Assembly: GCF_009711205.1 (NCBI RefSeq)
Contig: NZ_WMIG01000024.1
Span: 1-56,958, forward strand
DNA from: Paracoccus litorisediminis
GTDB taxonomy: Bacteria > Pseudomonadota > Alphaproteobacteria > Rhodobacterales > Rhodobacteraceae
Reading direction: 5' to 3'
DNA: 56,958 nucleotides
Positions within the stretch are counted from its first letter, which is position 1; the number at the start of each line of letters is the position of its first letter. Shown here one piece after another: positions 8,371 through 16,885 of the stretch. The notes beneath the pieces were generated by a model. That model made no database searches and was not told the origin of the DNA. It saw nothing but the letters and a program-made list of their open reading frames with translations. A program made the position numbers and the translations under genes.

Positions 8371-9356
8371 TGCTGCAGCTTTCAATCGCCTGTGGCGACT
8401 ATGACCGTAATCGCCCGCTGCTGGATGGCCGCGTGCAGATCGACGGTGTCGAGCCGGTCGTGATGCGCCTCAATCCCGAGGAAATGTTCTTTCGCGCCAT
8501 GCGCCACGAGGCCTTCGACATCTGCGAATTGTCGCTGTCCTCGCATACGCTGCGGGTGTCGCGGGGCGATGCGCCCTATGTCGCGATCCCGGCCTTCGTG
8601 TCGCGCGCCTTCCGCCATACCGGCATCATCGTGCGCAGCGACAGCGGCATCCGACGGCCCGAGGATCTGAAGGGCCGCCGGGTCGGCATTCCGGAATGGC
8701 AATTGACCGCCAATGTCTGGATCCGCGCCCTGCTGGAGCATGAATATGGCGTGCGGATGCAGGATATCTACTGGGTGAGGGGAGGTCTGGAAGAACCGGG
8801 CCGCGTCGAAAAGGTCAAGCTGGACCTACCCGAAGGCGTCAGGATCGAGGAGATCGGCCCCGAGGACACCTTGCGCGACATGCTGGCGGATGGTCGCATC
8901 GACGCCTTCATCGGGCCTCGTGCCCCGACCAGTTTCGTGCCATCCAACCCCGGCCTGCGCTGGATTTTCGACGACCCGACTGCTGAGGCGCGGGCATTCT
9001 TCCAGAAGACCCGGATCTTTCCGATCATGCATGTGATCGGCATCCGCCGCACGCTGGTCGATGCACATCCCTGGCTGCCGATGGCGGTGTTCAAGGGCTT
9101 TGTGGAATCCAAGCGGGTTGCGCTGGAGCATCTCTCCGAGACCTCGGCGACCAAAGTGACCCTGCCCTTCATCGAGGAACAGTTGCGGCAAGCCCGCAGC
9201 CTGATGGGCGAGGATTTCTGGCCCTATGGCTTCCAGCCGAACCGGCATGTGCTGGATTACTTCGCCGAGGCGCATCACCATCAGGGCCTTTCGGCGCGCA
9301 GGGTCGATCCGTCCGAGCTGTTCCACCAGTCGACGCTGGAAAGCTACATCATCTGA
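8370..9356 (+). CDS. 4,5-dihydroxyphthalate decarboxylase-like protein
   Basis: A 328-residue protein with the periplasmic-binding-protein-type fold used by the cytosolic enzyme 4,5-dihydroxyphthalate decarboxylase. It opens MLQLSIACGDYDRNRPLLDG, continues ICELSLSSHTLRVSRG near residue 52, and has PEDLKGRRVGIPEWQLTA around 98-115. No signal peptide is present, which supports a cytosolic enzyme rather than a transporter component. Start overlaps the stop of the ThDP enzyme by one base. It is the last gene before a strong terminator. The family contains many uncharacterised members near TctC and ThDP genes, so the true substrate may be another dihydroxy- or oxo-carboxylate; phthalate itself is not implied. 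Confidence 0.7.
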   Translation: MLQLSIACGDYDRNRPLLDGRVQIDGVEPVVMRLNPEEMFFRAMRHEAFDICELSLSSHTLRVSRGDAPYVAIPAFVSRAFRHTGIIVRSDSGIRRPEDLKGRRVGIPEWQLTANVWIRALLEHEYGVRMQDIYWVRGGLEEPGRVEKVKLDLPEGVRIEEIGPEDTLRDMLADGRIDAFIGPRAPTSFVPSNPGLRWIFDDPTAEARAFFQKTRIFPIMHVIGIRRTLVDAHPWLPMAVFKGFVESKRVALEHLSETSATKVTLPFIEEQLRQARSLMGEDFWPYGFQPNRHVLDYFAEAHHHQGLSARRVDPSELFHQSTLESYII

Positions 9357-9384
9357 GATCGCGCGCGTCACCGCTTCTGCCTGT

Positions 9385-9412
9385 AAACCCGGCCCCACAA
9401 GGCCGGGTTTTT
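9385..9412 (+). terminator. Rho-independent terminator after the ALDH-tct-ThDP unit
   Basis: Perfect 10-bp stem AAACCCGGCC / GGCCGGGTTT (9385-9394 and 9401-9410) with a 6-base loop, followed by further T residues, 28 bases after the decarboxylase-like stop. Confidence 0.8.
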
Positions 9413-9442
9413 CACTGTCTGACGCGCGGCCTGCCGGTGACG

Positions 9443-9473
9443 AAAAAGGATGCCGGATTTCTCCGGCATCCTT
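9443..9473 (-). terminator. Rho-independent terminator of the minus-strand unit
   Basis: Stem AGGATGCCGGA / TCCGGCATCCT (9447-9457 and 9462-9472) with loop TTTC. On the minus strand it is followed by a T-run (the AAAAA at 9443-9447). It lies 30 bases past the stop of the hydroxyacid dehydrogenase gene and, with the previous hairpin, separates two convergent units. Confidence 0.8.
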
Positions 9474-9503
9474 GTGGCTGGCGGGTGGGTTTTGGATCGC
9501 GCG

Positions 9504-10574
9504 TCAGGCGGGCTCGGTCGCGGCGCCTTCCGGGGCATAACCCATGATCGCCTCGAAGCGCCGGCAATAAAGCGGCCAGGCTTCGGGATTGATCAGCCGT
9601 GGCGGCCGACGACCATTCAGGATCTCGATCCATTGCGTTGCGGCGTATTCGGTGATGCCGGTCTGGGATTCGGCTGACATTCCGGCAAGGTGCGGGTTCG
9701 CGATGACATTGTCGAAGGCCAGCAGCGGATGATCCGGGGCCGGGGGTTCGACAAGGAACACATCAAGGCCCGCACCCGCGATCAGGTTCCGCGACAGGGC
9801 TTCGGCCAGTCGCGCCTCGTCATGGATACCGCCCCGCGCCGTGTTCACGAAGAAAGCTGTGGGCTTCATCATCGAGAATTCCCGCAGCCCGATGCTGCCG
9901 AAAGTCTCGTCCGTGCGGGGGCAGTGGACGCTGATGAAATCGGACCGGCCGAACAGTTCGTCGCGGGAGACGGGTTCGGCGCCGCGGGCGCGGATCTCGT
10001 CCTCCGAGAGATGGGGGTCATGGGCAAGGACGGTCATGTCAAAGCCGTTGCGGCAGATCTTCGCGGTCAGCCGGCCGATATTGCCAAGGCCGAGGATGCC
10101 CACGGTTTTGCGCTGGATATTGTTGCCGGTATAGATGAAGCGATCCACATCCGCTTCGCGATGGACCGCGCGGTCCGAGCTGGAGATGCGCTTGGACAGC
10201 GACAGCATCAGGCCCACCGCATGTTCCGCCACGGCGGGCGCATTGCCGCCCGCCTGATTGACGACCAAAACGCCCTTGCGCGTGCAGGCCTCGACGTCGA
10301 TCACGTCATAGCCAGAGCCGGTCGAACTGATCGCAAGCAGGTTGGGCGCGCGTTCCAGCAGCGGCGCCTCGGCCAGCCAGAACTGGTCCAGCTCGACCCG
10401 CGACTGGATCTGATAGCCATGCGCCGCAGCCATCGCCGTATCGTTCACCGCACGCGGGTCGGCGTAGCGCAGGCGCGTCACCTCGATCTCGGGCGCGGTG
10501 GTCAGGACGCGGGTTGCCGCATCGTCATCGGCCCATCTTTCGAAAAAGACCAGTTTCGCTTTCTTCGCTGTCAT
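9504..10574 (-). CDS. D-2-hydroxyacid dehydrogenase, NAD-dependent
   Basis: A 356-residue member of the D-isomer-specific 2-hydroxyacid dehydrogenase family interconverting a 2-oxoacid and its D-hydroxyacid. The Rossmann motif GLGNIG is present. The catalytic triad is visible as Arg in NTARGG, Glu in VEPPAPDHP and His in NPHLAG. The start MTAKKAKLVFF was chosen because a GAAAGG precedes it and it falls 35 bases after the upstream tctC; the open frame extends much further in the 5' direction only because of GC bias. It is the second gene of the tctC-dehydrogenase unit, so the imported acid or a product of it may be the substrate. Confidence 0.85.
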   Translation of the reverse strand: MTAKKAKLVFFERWADDDAATRVLTTAPEIEVTRLRYADPRAVNDTAMAAAHGYQIQSRVELDQFWLAEAPLLERAPNLLAISSTGSGYDVIDVEACTRKGVLVVNQAGGNAPAVAEHAVGLMLSLSKRISSSDRAVHREADVDRFIYTGNNIQRKTVGILGLGNIGRLTAKICRNGFDMTVLAHDPHLSEDEIRARGAEPVSRDELFGRSDFISVHCPRTDETFGSIGLREFSMMKPTAFFVNTARGGIHDEARLAEALSRNLIAGAGLDVFLVEPPAPDHPLLAFDNVIANPHLAGMSAESQTGITEYAATQWIEILNGRRPPRLINPEAWPLYCRRFEAIMGYAPEGAATEPA

Positions 10575-10609
10575 CTTGTGCCTTTCAGCTTGGTTGTGCG
10601 TGAGTTGTT

Positions 10610-11605
10610 TCATTCGGGCTGGAAGCCGATCCGCGTCAGGATATCGCCATAGAACTGGTGATCCTGACGGACCCGGCCCTCGAATGCGTCGGGGTTGCTG
10701 GCAACTGGCGTCTGCCCCGTGGCCTTGATGCGTGCGGCCAGATCCGGGTCGGCGAGCGCATCCGCGACTGCGTGATGCAGCTTCTCGATCACCTCGGGCG
10801 GAGTGTCCTTGGGCGCGTGCAGACCCGTCCAATAAGAGAGGCGGCTGAGATCCTGATAGCCCAGCTCTCCGGCCGAGGGGATGTCGGGGGTCGCCCCGTT
10901 CCGATCGGGCGACATGACCAGCAGCCCGTCGACCTGCCCGCTGGCATAATAGCTGTCCATCATCTGCGACGAGAAATTCGTCACCTGCGCCTGATTGGAC
11001 AGGATGTCTGTCGCGACCGCGCCTCCACCCCGATATTGGACGATGTTCAGGTCGATGCCGGTTTCCAGTTCCAGCACGCCGGCGACGATATCCCCCATGC
11101 TGCCGACCCCCTGAGAGCCGAAGACCAGCTTGCCGGGATCCGCCTTGGCTGCCGTCACCAGATCGTCGAAGCTGGACCAGTGCGAGTCCTTGCTTGCGAT
11201 CACATAATAGGGGCTTTCGACCAGCATGGTGACATGGGCCAGATCCTCGATCGGATCGACCGGCTGGTCGGGATAGACATGGGGGCCCGAACCCATCACC
11301 GAATTGGTCGAGATCAGCAGGGTATGGCCATCGGGCGTGGCACTCGCCACGGCCTCGGTCGCGAGGTTTCCGTTCGCGCCGGTGGGGTTCTCGACCACGA
11401 CCGGCTGGCCCAGTTCCTTGGACAGATAGGGCGCCAGCAGCCGGACGAAGACATCCGTGCCACCACCCGCCGCAAAGCCGATTACCAGATGCACCGGGCG
11501 TTGCGGATAATCCGTCTCCGCGGCAAGCGCGGGTTGGCAGAGCAGCCCCATAAGCGCCGCCGCGCCGGTGCCGAGCAAAGTCGTTTCGAAAAGCTTCCTT
11601 GTCAT
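10610..11605 (-). CDS. TctC-type periplasmic carboxylate-binding protein 1
   Basis: A 331-residue Bug/TctC family binding protein. It has a signal peptide ending near QPALAAET (about residue 30), then the family hallmark RPVHLVIGFAAGGGTDVFVRLLAP and LGQPVVVENPTGANGN. It should deliver a carboxylate from the periplasm to TctA/TctB. The start follows GAGGAGGAGTGG. Unlike the other three TctC proteins here, its signal has only an RK pair, so Sec export is more likely than Tat. It lies downstream of a LysR gene with about 210 bases between, which presumably hold its promoter. Confidence 0.85.
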   Translation of the reverse strand: MTRKLFETTLLGTGAAALMGLLCQPALAAETDYPQRPVHLVIGFAAGGGTDVFVRLLAPYLSKELGQPVVVENPTGANGNLATEAVASATPDGHTLLISTNSVMGSGPHVYPDQPVDPIEDLAHVTMLVESPYYVIASKDSHWSSFDDLVTAAKADPGKLVFGSQGVGSMGDIVAGVLELETGIDLNIVQYRGGGAVATDILSNQAQVTNFSSQMMDSYYASGQVDGLLVMSPDRNGATPDIPSAGELGYQDLSRLSYWTGLHAPKDTPPEVIEKLHHAVADALADPDLAARIKATGQTPVASNPDAFEGRVRQDHQFYGDILTRIGFQPE

Positions 11606-11814
11606 CCACTCCTCCTCGCTGGATGCCGACGACACCGGGCCGCGCCCCGTCCTTGCAAACGGTGCCCAAGGCGAAATCCTGTTCCTGGGGATGGGGCCTG
11701 CTCCTCCTGCAGGACACCGGGTCAGCGTGTCAAAAATGACACCAACACTCGTCGAGTGGAAAATACTTTAATCTTCTGGCAGCCAGAGCGAAGCGATCTC
11801 GACGCGGCGGCCGG
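11606..11814 (-). promoter_or_regulatory. Intergenic region before tctC1
   Basis: About 210 bases with no gene, between the end of the LysR gene and the start of tctC1. It contains a locally AT-rich stretch around 11725-11775 (with TCAAAAATGACACC), which is a reasonable promoter/operator position. No precise LysR box could be assigned by eye. Confidence 0.35.
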
Positions 11815-12750
11815 TCAGCGCGTCGGATCCGTGTCCTGCCCCTTGGCGATCTGGCGGATGATCTGCTTCAGGGCCTCGGCGGCGGGCGACGCGGTGCGGC
11901 GGCGTTCGGACAGGATATAGCAGGCGCGGCGCAGCTTGAGTCCGCGCAGCGGCACGAATACGAGGCCGCCGGTCCCCATCACCTCCATCGCCAGTCGTGG
12001 CAGAAATCCGATGCCCAGATTTGCCTCGATCATCATCAACTGGGCGACGGTGCTGTAGGCCTGCAATTGTCCTTCGAGTAGCGAGCGGGGAAAATGGACC
12101 GAGCGGCGAAGCATGGCAGAGGTTCCCGTCTCGCCCAGAAGCGAAATCACCGTCTCCTCCGACAGCTCGCCGAAACTGACGTCTGCACACTTTGCAAGTC
12201 TATGATCTAACGAGCAAACCATTCCGATATCGTCATGAATTATCGGCTCTGCCTCAAGTTCGGTGGTGGGTCGCCAGCGGGCCGCGACTGCAAACTCGAC
12301 CTCCTTGTTCAGGATCATCTTCTCGATGCGACCGGCAACATCGTCATGGATCAAGATGCGGATGCCGGGATGGCGCATGCGGAAAATGCGCAAAGCGGGG
12401 ATCAGCAGGGTCTTGGTCAGCGACGGTGCCGCCGCAACCGAAACTTCTCCGGTCTCAAGCCCGCCGACCAGACTGAGGTCGCGCAGTGCGCGGTGGTGCA
12501 GCGACATGATCTGCTGGCAGTCGATCAGGAACTGCTTTCCAGCGGCTGTCAGTTCGACCGGGCGCGACTTGCGGTCGATCAGTTGCGTGCCGGTTTCCTG
12601 CTCTACCGCCTGAACCGCTTCGGTCAGGGCCGAGGTCGCGATTCCCAGCTTCGCGGCAGCCGCGCGAAAGGAGCCCTCGGCGGCAATCGCGATGAAAGCC
12701 CGAAAATGCCGGACACCTATGTTCGATTTTTCAGAAATCATATTCTGCAT
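11815..12750 (-). CDS. LysR-type transcriptional regulator
   Basis: A 311-residue LTTR. The winged helix-turn-helix occupies about residues 14-75 (FRAFIAIAAEGSFRAAAAKLGIATSALTEAV, positions 16-46), and an effector-binding domain follows from about 95. It is divergent from the YdiJ-like dehydrogenase gene with only 63 bases between them, the classic LysR arrangement, and lies upstream of tctC1. It probably senses the imported acid or a pathway intermediate and controls one or both flanking units. The start at 12750 is MQNMISEK; the second ATG at 12741 is an equally possible start. Confidence 0.85.
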   Translation of the reverse strand: MQNMISEKSNIGVRHFRAFIAIAAEGSFRAAAAKLGIATSALTEAVQAVEQETGTQLIDRKSRPVELTAAGKQFLIDCQQIMSLHHRALRDLSLVGGLETGEVSVAAAPSLTKTLLIPALRIFRMRHPGIRILIHDDVAGRIEKMILNKEVEFAVAARWRPTTELEAEPIIHDDIGMVCSLDHRLAKCADVSFGELSEETVISLLGETGTSAMLRRSVHFPRSLLEGQLQAYSTVAQLMMIEANLGIGFLPRLAMEVMGTGGLVFVPLRGLKLRRACYILSERRRTASPAAEALKQIIRQIAKGQDTDPTR

Positions 12751-12813
12751 TTTCTGTATTTACGAAATTATGGCATTGATCGCAATCCTTCCTGCAAGTA
12801 AGGGAGGTGCGAT

Positions 12814-15732
12814 TTGCGCGATCTACAGGATACTCCGCCGGTGATGCCCGCGACCGAGGGCGCGTTGGCGCAATCGGATATAGCGGCCCTGACGGGGGCC
12901 CTCCGGACTGAAGGCTTTCGCGGGGGAATCGACCATGATCCGGCAAGCTGCGCGGCTGCTTCGACCGACAACAGCGTCTATTGCATCGCGCCGTCGCTGA
13001 TCCTGTCGCCCCAGGACGAGGCCGATTGCGAGGCGATGATGCGATGCCTGAACCGGCCGCAATTCGCACGATGGCCGGTGACCGCGCGCGGCGGGGGGAC
13101 CGGCACGAATGGGCAGTCGCTGAATAGCGGGATCGTCGTCGACCTGCGGCGTCGCATGAACCGGATCCTCGAAATCAACCCGGAGGCAGGTTGGGCGGAT
13201 GTCGAGCCGGGCGTGGTTCTGGATCTGTTGAACGATACGCTGGCGGCGCATGGCCTGTTCTTCGCGCCCGAGACCTCGACCTCCAGCCGCTGCACCATCG
13301 GCGGCATGGTGGCGACCGACGCGTCGGGCAAGGGATCGCGCCGCTATGGCAAGACCGCCGACAATGTGATCGGGCTCAGCGCCATCATCGAAGGGCGCGC
13401 CGTCAACAGTCTGGCCGCGTCCCTGCCAGCGGCGCTGGAGGCTGAGGTCGAGGCCGCCTGCAACTCTGGCCGGCCGCATCTGCTGAGCCGGGTGCCCGCG
13501 CTGTCGCGGCGCTTTTCGGGCTATGATCTGGAACGCGCGCGGCGCGGACCCGATGGGTTCGAATGGTGGCGCCTCTTCATCGGGGCCGAAGGGACGCTGG
13601 GACTGGTGACCCGTATCCGGCTGCGGCTTTTGCCGCGTCCGCCACATCGCCGCCTGCTGGTGGCAGCGTTTGACGGCTTCGCTGCGGCGCTCGATTCGGT
13701 TTCGGCATTGCTCGGCCATCAGCCGCTGGCGGTGGAATGCCTTGACGAATGGGTGGCGCGTCTGGCCGGGGATGCAGGCCTGCTTCTTGACCTGCCGCGC
13801 GCGGTCCGGGGCGCGGATGGTCAGGCGCCGGTCTTCAACTTCATCGAATGCTCGGGCGGCGATGCCGAGGCGCTGAATGCGCAGGTTGCGGCAATTGCAC
13901 GTGATTTGCCGAAGCTGTCCGGATTTACCGGTCTGCATGTCGCCTCGGACCCAGAGGAGATTGCGCGGCTCTGGACGATCCGCAGCGCGAGCGTCGGGTT
14001 GCTGGCCCGGCGGGATGACGCTCAGAGAGGTCGGGTGCCCGTCTCCTTCGTCGAGGATTGCGTCCTGCCGCCGGAAAACCTCTCGACCTTCGTTGCCGAG
14101 TTCGGCGCGCTGATGCAGGCCGAGGGGCTGCGCTACGGCATCTACGGTCATGCCGATGTGGGCTGCCTGCATGTCCGGCCGGCGCTGGATATCGCCGATC
14201 TGAATGACCGCGTCCGGCTTGGCAGGATCTCGGATCAGGTGTTCGCCATGGTGACGCGGCTTGGCGGGATCTTCTGGGGCGAGCATGGCAAGGGTGTCCG
14301 GGGCCAGTATCTTGCCGAACTCGTCGGGGCAGAGTGTTTCGCAGCGTTCAGGCAGATCAAATCCGCGTTCGATCCCAATGAGAGGTTCAATCCCGGCAAG
14401 CTGATCACGCTGGAAAGGGGGCTGCTGGGCGTCCGGTCGACGCCGTTTCGTCCGATGCGCCGCGATGGTGTTCTTGCCCGCGCCTATGGCTGCAACGGTA
14501 ATGCGCTTTGCCATTCCTATGCGGCCAGCCAGCCGATGTGCCCGTCCTTCCGTGTGAGCGGTCAGGCGCTGCATTCACCGAAGGGCAGGGCAGAGGCGCT
14601 GAAGCTGTGGGATGGCGCGCGCCGCAGCGGCAGCCTGACGCCCCTGATCGAAGCGTCGGTCCATGCGGCGATGGAGACCTGCCTGGGCTGCAAGGCCTGC
14701 GCCAGCACCTGCCCCATTCAGATCGACATCCCCGAGATGCGGTCGCATTTCCTTGAGCACTGGCATGGAACCCGGCCCCGGCGTTTGTCGGACCGCGCGA
14801 TGATCCTGCTGGAGCGCCACCATCGCGCAATCGGGCGACTGCGTCCGTTCCTGGCCTTTGGTCCGGTGGCTGCGCTCATGTCGCGCCTCGCTGTGCGTTT
14901 GGGTGTCAATGACGCTCCGTCCGTCTCGCGACGGGGATTGGCCGATCTTGGGGTCGAGGTCGTGACGCCCCGGCAGGTTGCCAGCCGCGTGTCGCGCGGC
15001 AAGCTGACCCCGAACAATGTTCTGATCGCGCCGGACGCCTTTAGCGAACTGTTCGACACCGATGCCATTTGCGACATCGTGGACGGATTGCGCGCGCTTG
15101 GATTTGCGCCTGCGATCCTGCGACTGCCAGCAGGGGGCAAGGCGGCCCATGCCTCGGGTGCGCGCGCGGCCTTTTTGCGCATGGCAACGATCCTGAAGGG
15201 CGAGCTGGACCGGCTCGCGGATTGCAACCTGCCGGTCATTGCCTGCGACCCGTCATTCGTCACGCTTCTGCGCGAGGAATACCGACATGCCGGGATGATG
15301 CCGCGCCGGAAGGTGGTCTCGATGGCAGAATTCCTACTCTCGCTGCCAGAGGATGCCTTGCCGCGTCTGCCGCCCGATGGCCAGAGATACAGGGTGTTTC
15401 TGCATTGCACCGAACGAGCGAAGGGGCAGACGAGCAGCATGGAATGGCGGGCCCTTGGCGAAAGGCTGGGGTTGAATTTCGAGATCGCGGCGACGGGATG
15501 CTGCGGCATGTCCGGTGCCTATGGCCATGAGGCGCGCAACCTGACGAACAGCCGGAAGCTTTTCGATCTGTCATGGGCGCCGCTGATCGAACCGGGCGCG
15601 ACCGTGATGGCGACGGGCTTCTCCTGCCGCTGCCAGTCCCGGCGCTTCGCACAGGCCAAGGCCGTGCATCCGATGCGGCTGATTGCCGACCGTTTCGCGG
15701 GCTTGCCGAGGTCCGATCCAGCCAAAACGTGA
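12814..15732 (+). CDS. FAD-linked oxidase/Fe-S fusion protein, YdiJ-like D-2-hydroxyacid dehydrogenase
   Basis: A 972-residue fusion. The N-terminal FAD-binding PCMH domain shows TARGGGTGTNGQSLNSG near residue 90, and an FAD-oxidase C-terminal domain ends with the FNPGKL motif around 530. The Fe-S part has cysteines C560, C566 and C576, a full 4Fe-4S motif C623-x2-C626-x2-C629-x3-CP, and a CCG-type domain with GCC at 895-897. This is the layout of YdiJ/GlcD-GlpC-like dehydrogenases that oxidise D-2-hydroxyacids and pass electrons to the quinone pool. A TTG start is proposed because GGGAGG lies 6 bases before it. It is divergent from the LysR gene and followed by tctC2. Confidence 0.82.
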   Translation: MRDLQDTPPVMPATEGALAQSDIAALTGALRTEGFRGGIDHDPASCAAASTDNSVYCIAPSLILSPQDEADCEAMMRCLNRPQFARWPVTARGGGTGTNGQSLNSGIVVDLRRRMNRILEINPEAGWADVEPGVVLDLLNDTLAAHGLFFAPETSTSSRCTIGGMVATDASGKGSRRYGKTADNVIGLSAIIEGRAVNSLAASLPAALEAEVEAACNSGRPHLLSRVPALSRRFSGYDLERARRGPDGFEWWRLFIGAEGTLGLVTRIRLRLLPRPPHRRLLVAAFDGFAAALDSVSALLGHQPLAVECLDEWVARLAGDAGLLLDLPRAVRGADGQAPVFNFIECSGGDAEALNAQVAAIARDLPKLSGFTGLHVASDPEEIARLWTIRSASVGLLARRDDAQRGRVPVSFVEDCVLPPENLSTFVAEFGALMQAEGLRYGIYGHADVGCLHVRPALDIADLNDRVRLGRISDQVFAMVTRLGGIFWGEHGKGVRGQYLAELVGAECFAAFRQIKSAFDPNERFNPGKLITLERGLLGVRSTPFRPMRRDGVLARAYGCNGNALCHSYAASQPMCPSFRVSGQALHSPKGRAEALKLWDGARRSGSLTPLIEASVHAAMETCLGCKACASTCPIQIDIPEMRSHFLEHWHGTRPRRLSDRAMILLERHHRAIGRLRPFLAFGPVAALMSRLAVRLGVNDAPSVSRRGLADLGVEVVTPRQVASRVSRGKLTPNNVLIAPDAFSELFDTDAICDIVDGLRALGFAPAILRLPAGGKAAHASGARAAFLRMATILKGELDRLADCNLPVIACDPSFVTLLREEYRHAGMMPRRKVVSMAEFLLSLPEDALPRLPPDGQRYRVFLHCTERAKGQTSSMEWRALGERLGLNFEIAATGCCGMSGAYGHEARNLTNSRKLFDLSWAPLIEPGATVMATGFSCRCQSRRFAQAKAVHPMRLIADRFAGLPRSDPAKT

Positions 15733-15787
15733 TGGTCTGGCCAAGGGAAACGGCATTGGCCAGCACAGCCACCGGGTCGCCATTATT

Positions 15788-15823
15788 CCCATCGGGGCGG
15801 GCAGCTTCCTCCGTCCCGATGGG
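15788..15823 (+). promoter_or_regulatory. Hairpin abutting the tctC2 ribosome binding site
   Basis: CCCATCGGG (15788-15796) plus CGG pairs with CCG plus CCCGATGGG (15815-15823), around a 10-base loop and one internal mismatch. The 3' arm runs into the Shine-Dalgarno GGAGGAG (15822-15828). It could stabilise the tctC2 mRNA or modulate its translation. Confidence 0.45.
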
Positions 15824-15831
15824 AGGAGTTC

Positions 15832-16824
15832 ATGACGATTTCGAAGATAACGCGAAGAAGCCTTCTCGCGGCGGGTCTGTCCGTTCCGGTCGTTCTGGCC
15901 GCGCCGGGCCTGCTCAGGGCCAAGACATATGCGACCAAGCCGGTGCGGCTTTTCGTGGGCACCGCGGCGGCCGGCAGCAATGATCTGGTCGCGCGCCTGA
16001 TCGCGCCGGGGCTTGAGGCCGCGCTTGGACAGCCCGTGGTGGTCGAGAACCGCCCCGGCGGCGCGACAACCATGGCGGTCGGTCTGGTGGCGCAGGCGGA
16101 ACCCGACGGCCATACGCTGCTGGTGTCCAGTGCCGCCGCGCTCTCGACCTATGTGACCAGCGTGAAGAAGCCGCCCAGCCTGCTGGATGATCTGGACCAT
16201 GTCACGATGATCTGCGACGGCGCCTTCATCTATGCCGTGCACAAGGACGTGCCCGCTGCGAACACGGCCGAGTTCGTCGCACTGATGAAGGAGCGTCCGG
16301 GCAGCGTTCGCTATGGCGCGACGGGCACAGGCGGAGGCATCCATCTGTCGGGCACCCTGTTCCAGCAGCAGACCGGCACCAGCATGGTCGTCATCCAATA
16401 TGCCAATGCCGGGATGCGCCTGAACGAATTGATCGCCAACCAGACGCAGCTTGGTATTGCCGGGGCCGCGGTTCTTGAGGCGCAGATCCGCGCCGGGGCG
16501 CTGCGCCCGCTTTTCGTCGCAGGAGGCAGTCGCCTTCAGTTGATGCCCGATGTTCCGACCAGTCTCGAGGACGGGCTGACCGGACTCGAGGGCATCAGCA
16601 ACTGGTTCGGCCTGCACGGACCAAAGGGGCTTTCCCCCGAAGTGTCCGTGACCCTGAACACCGCGCTGGCATCGGTGCTGACCGAGCAACGCGTGCAGGA
16701 CGGCCTCGCGGCTGCCGGTTTCGCCGTCGATCAGAAAGGGGCGGATGCTCTGGTGTCGCGGATGCGAATGGATGCGGAACTGACGCGCAAGATCGCGGAT
16801 TCCGCAGGGATCCGCGTCGAATAG
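15832..16824 (+). CDS. TctC-type periplasmic carboxylate-binding protein 2
   Basis: A 330-residue Bug/TctC protein. The signal sequence begins TRRSLLAAG and ends near LLRAKTYA, a twin-arginine-like leader. The binding-protein core follows: KPVRLFVGTAAAGSNDLVARL, LGQPVVVENRPGGA and NYWFGLHGPKG-type late motif (here NWFGLHGPKG). It sits 99 bases after the YdiJ-like dehydrogenase gene on the same strand, with a strong hairpin in between. This suggests the imported ligand is a hydroxyacid or its precursor for that enzyme. Preceded by GGAGGAG. Confidence 0.85.
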   Translation: MTISKITRRSLLAAGLSVPVVLAAPGLLRAKTYATKPVRLFVGTAAAGSNDLVARLIAPGLEAALGQPVVVENRPGGATTMAVGLVAQAEPDGHTLLVSSAAALSTYVTSVKKPPSLLDDLDHVTMICDGAFIYAVHKDVPAANTAEFVALMKERPGSVRYGATGTGGGIHLSGTLFQQQTGTSMVVIQYANAGMRLNELIANQTQLGIAGAAVLEAQIRAGALRPLFVAGGSRLQLMPDVPTSLEDGLTGLEGISNWFGLHGPKGLSPEVSVTLNTALASVLTEQRVQDGLAAAGFAVDQKGADALVSRMRMDAELTRKIADSAGIRVE

Positions 16825-16838
16825 ATACACAAAGAATG

Positions 16839-16869
16839 GCAAGGGCCCTTCGCATGACAGGGCCCTTGC
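16839..16869. terminator. Bidirectional terminator between convergent tctC2 and SDR genes
   Basis: Perfect 10-bp stem GCAAGGGCCC / GGGCCCTTGC at 16839-16848 and 16860-16869 with an 11-base loop, lying between two convergent stop codons. Confidence 0.7.
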
Positions 16870-16885
16870 ATCTGCCGTGCGATCG

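Noticed and set aside
9690..10652. Plus-strand open frame (320 codons) over the hydroxyacid dehydrogenase
   Set aside because: Shadow of an enzyme with a complete catalytic triad.
10658..11920. Plus-strand open frame (420 codons) over tctC1
   Set aside because: Opposite to a clear TctC gene with signal peptide and family motifs; no start context.
12751..12813. T-N11-A LysR boxes in the LysR/YdiJ-like divergent region
   Set aside because: Only weak partial dyads such as ATTT-ACG-AAAT were seen; position is suggestive but no site can be defined by eye.
12823..14574. Long minus-strand open frame (583 codons) over the YdiJ-like gene
   Set aside because: Opposite-strand shadow of a clear FAD/Fe-S fusion; composition is not protein-like.
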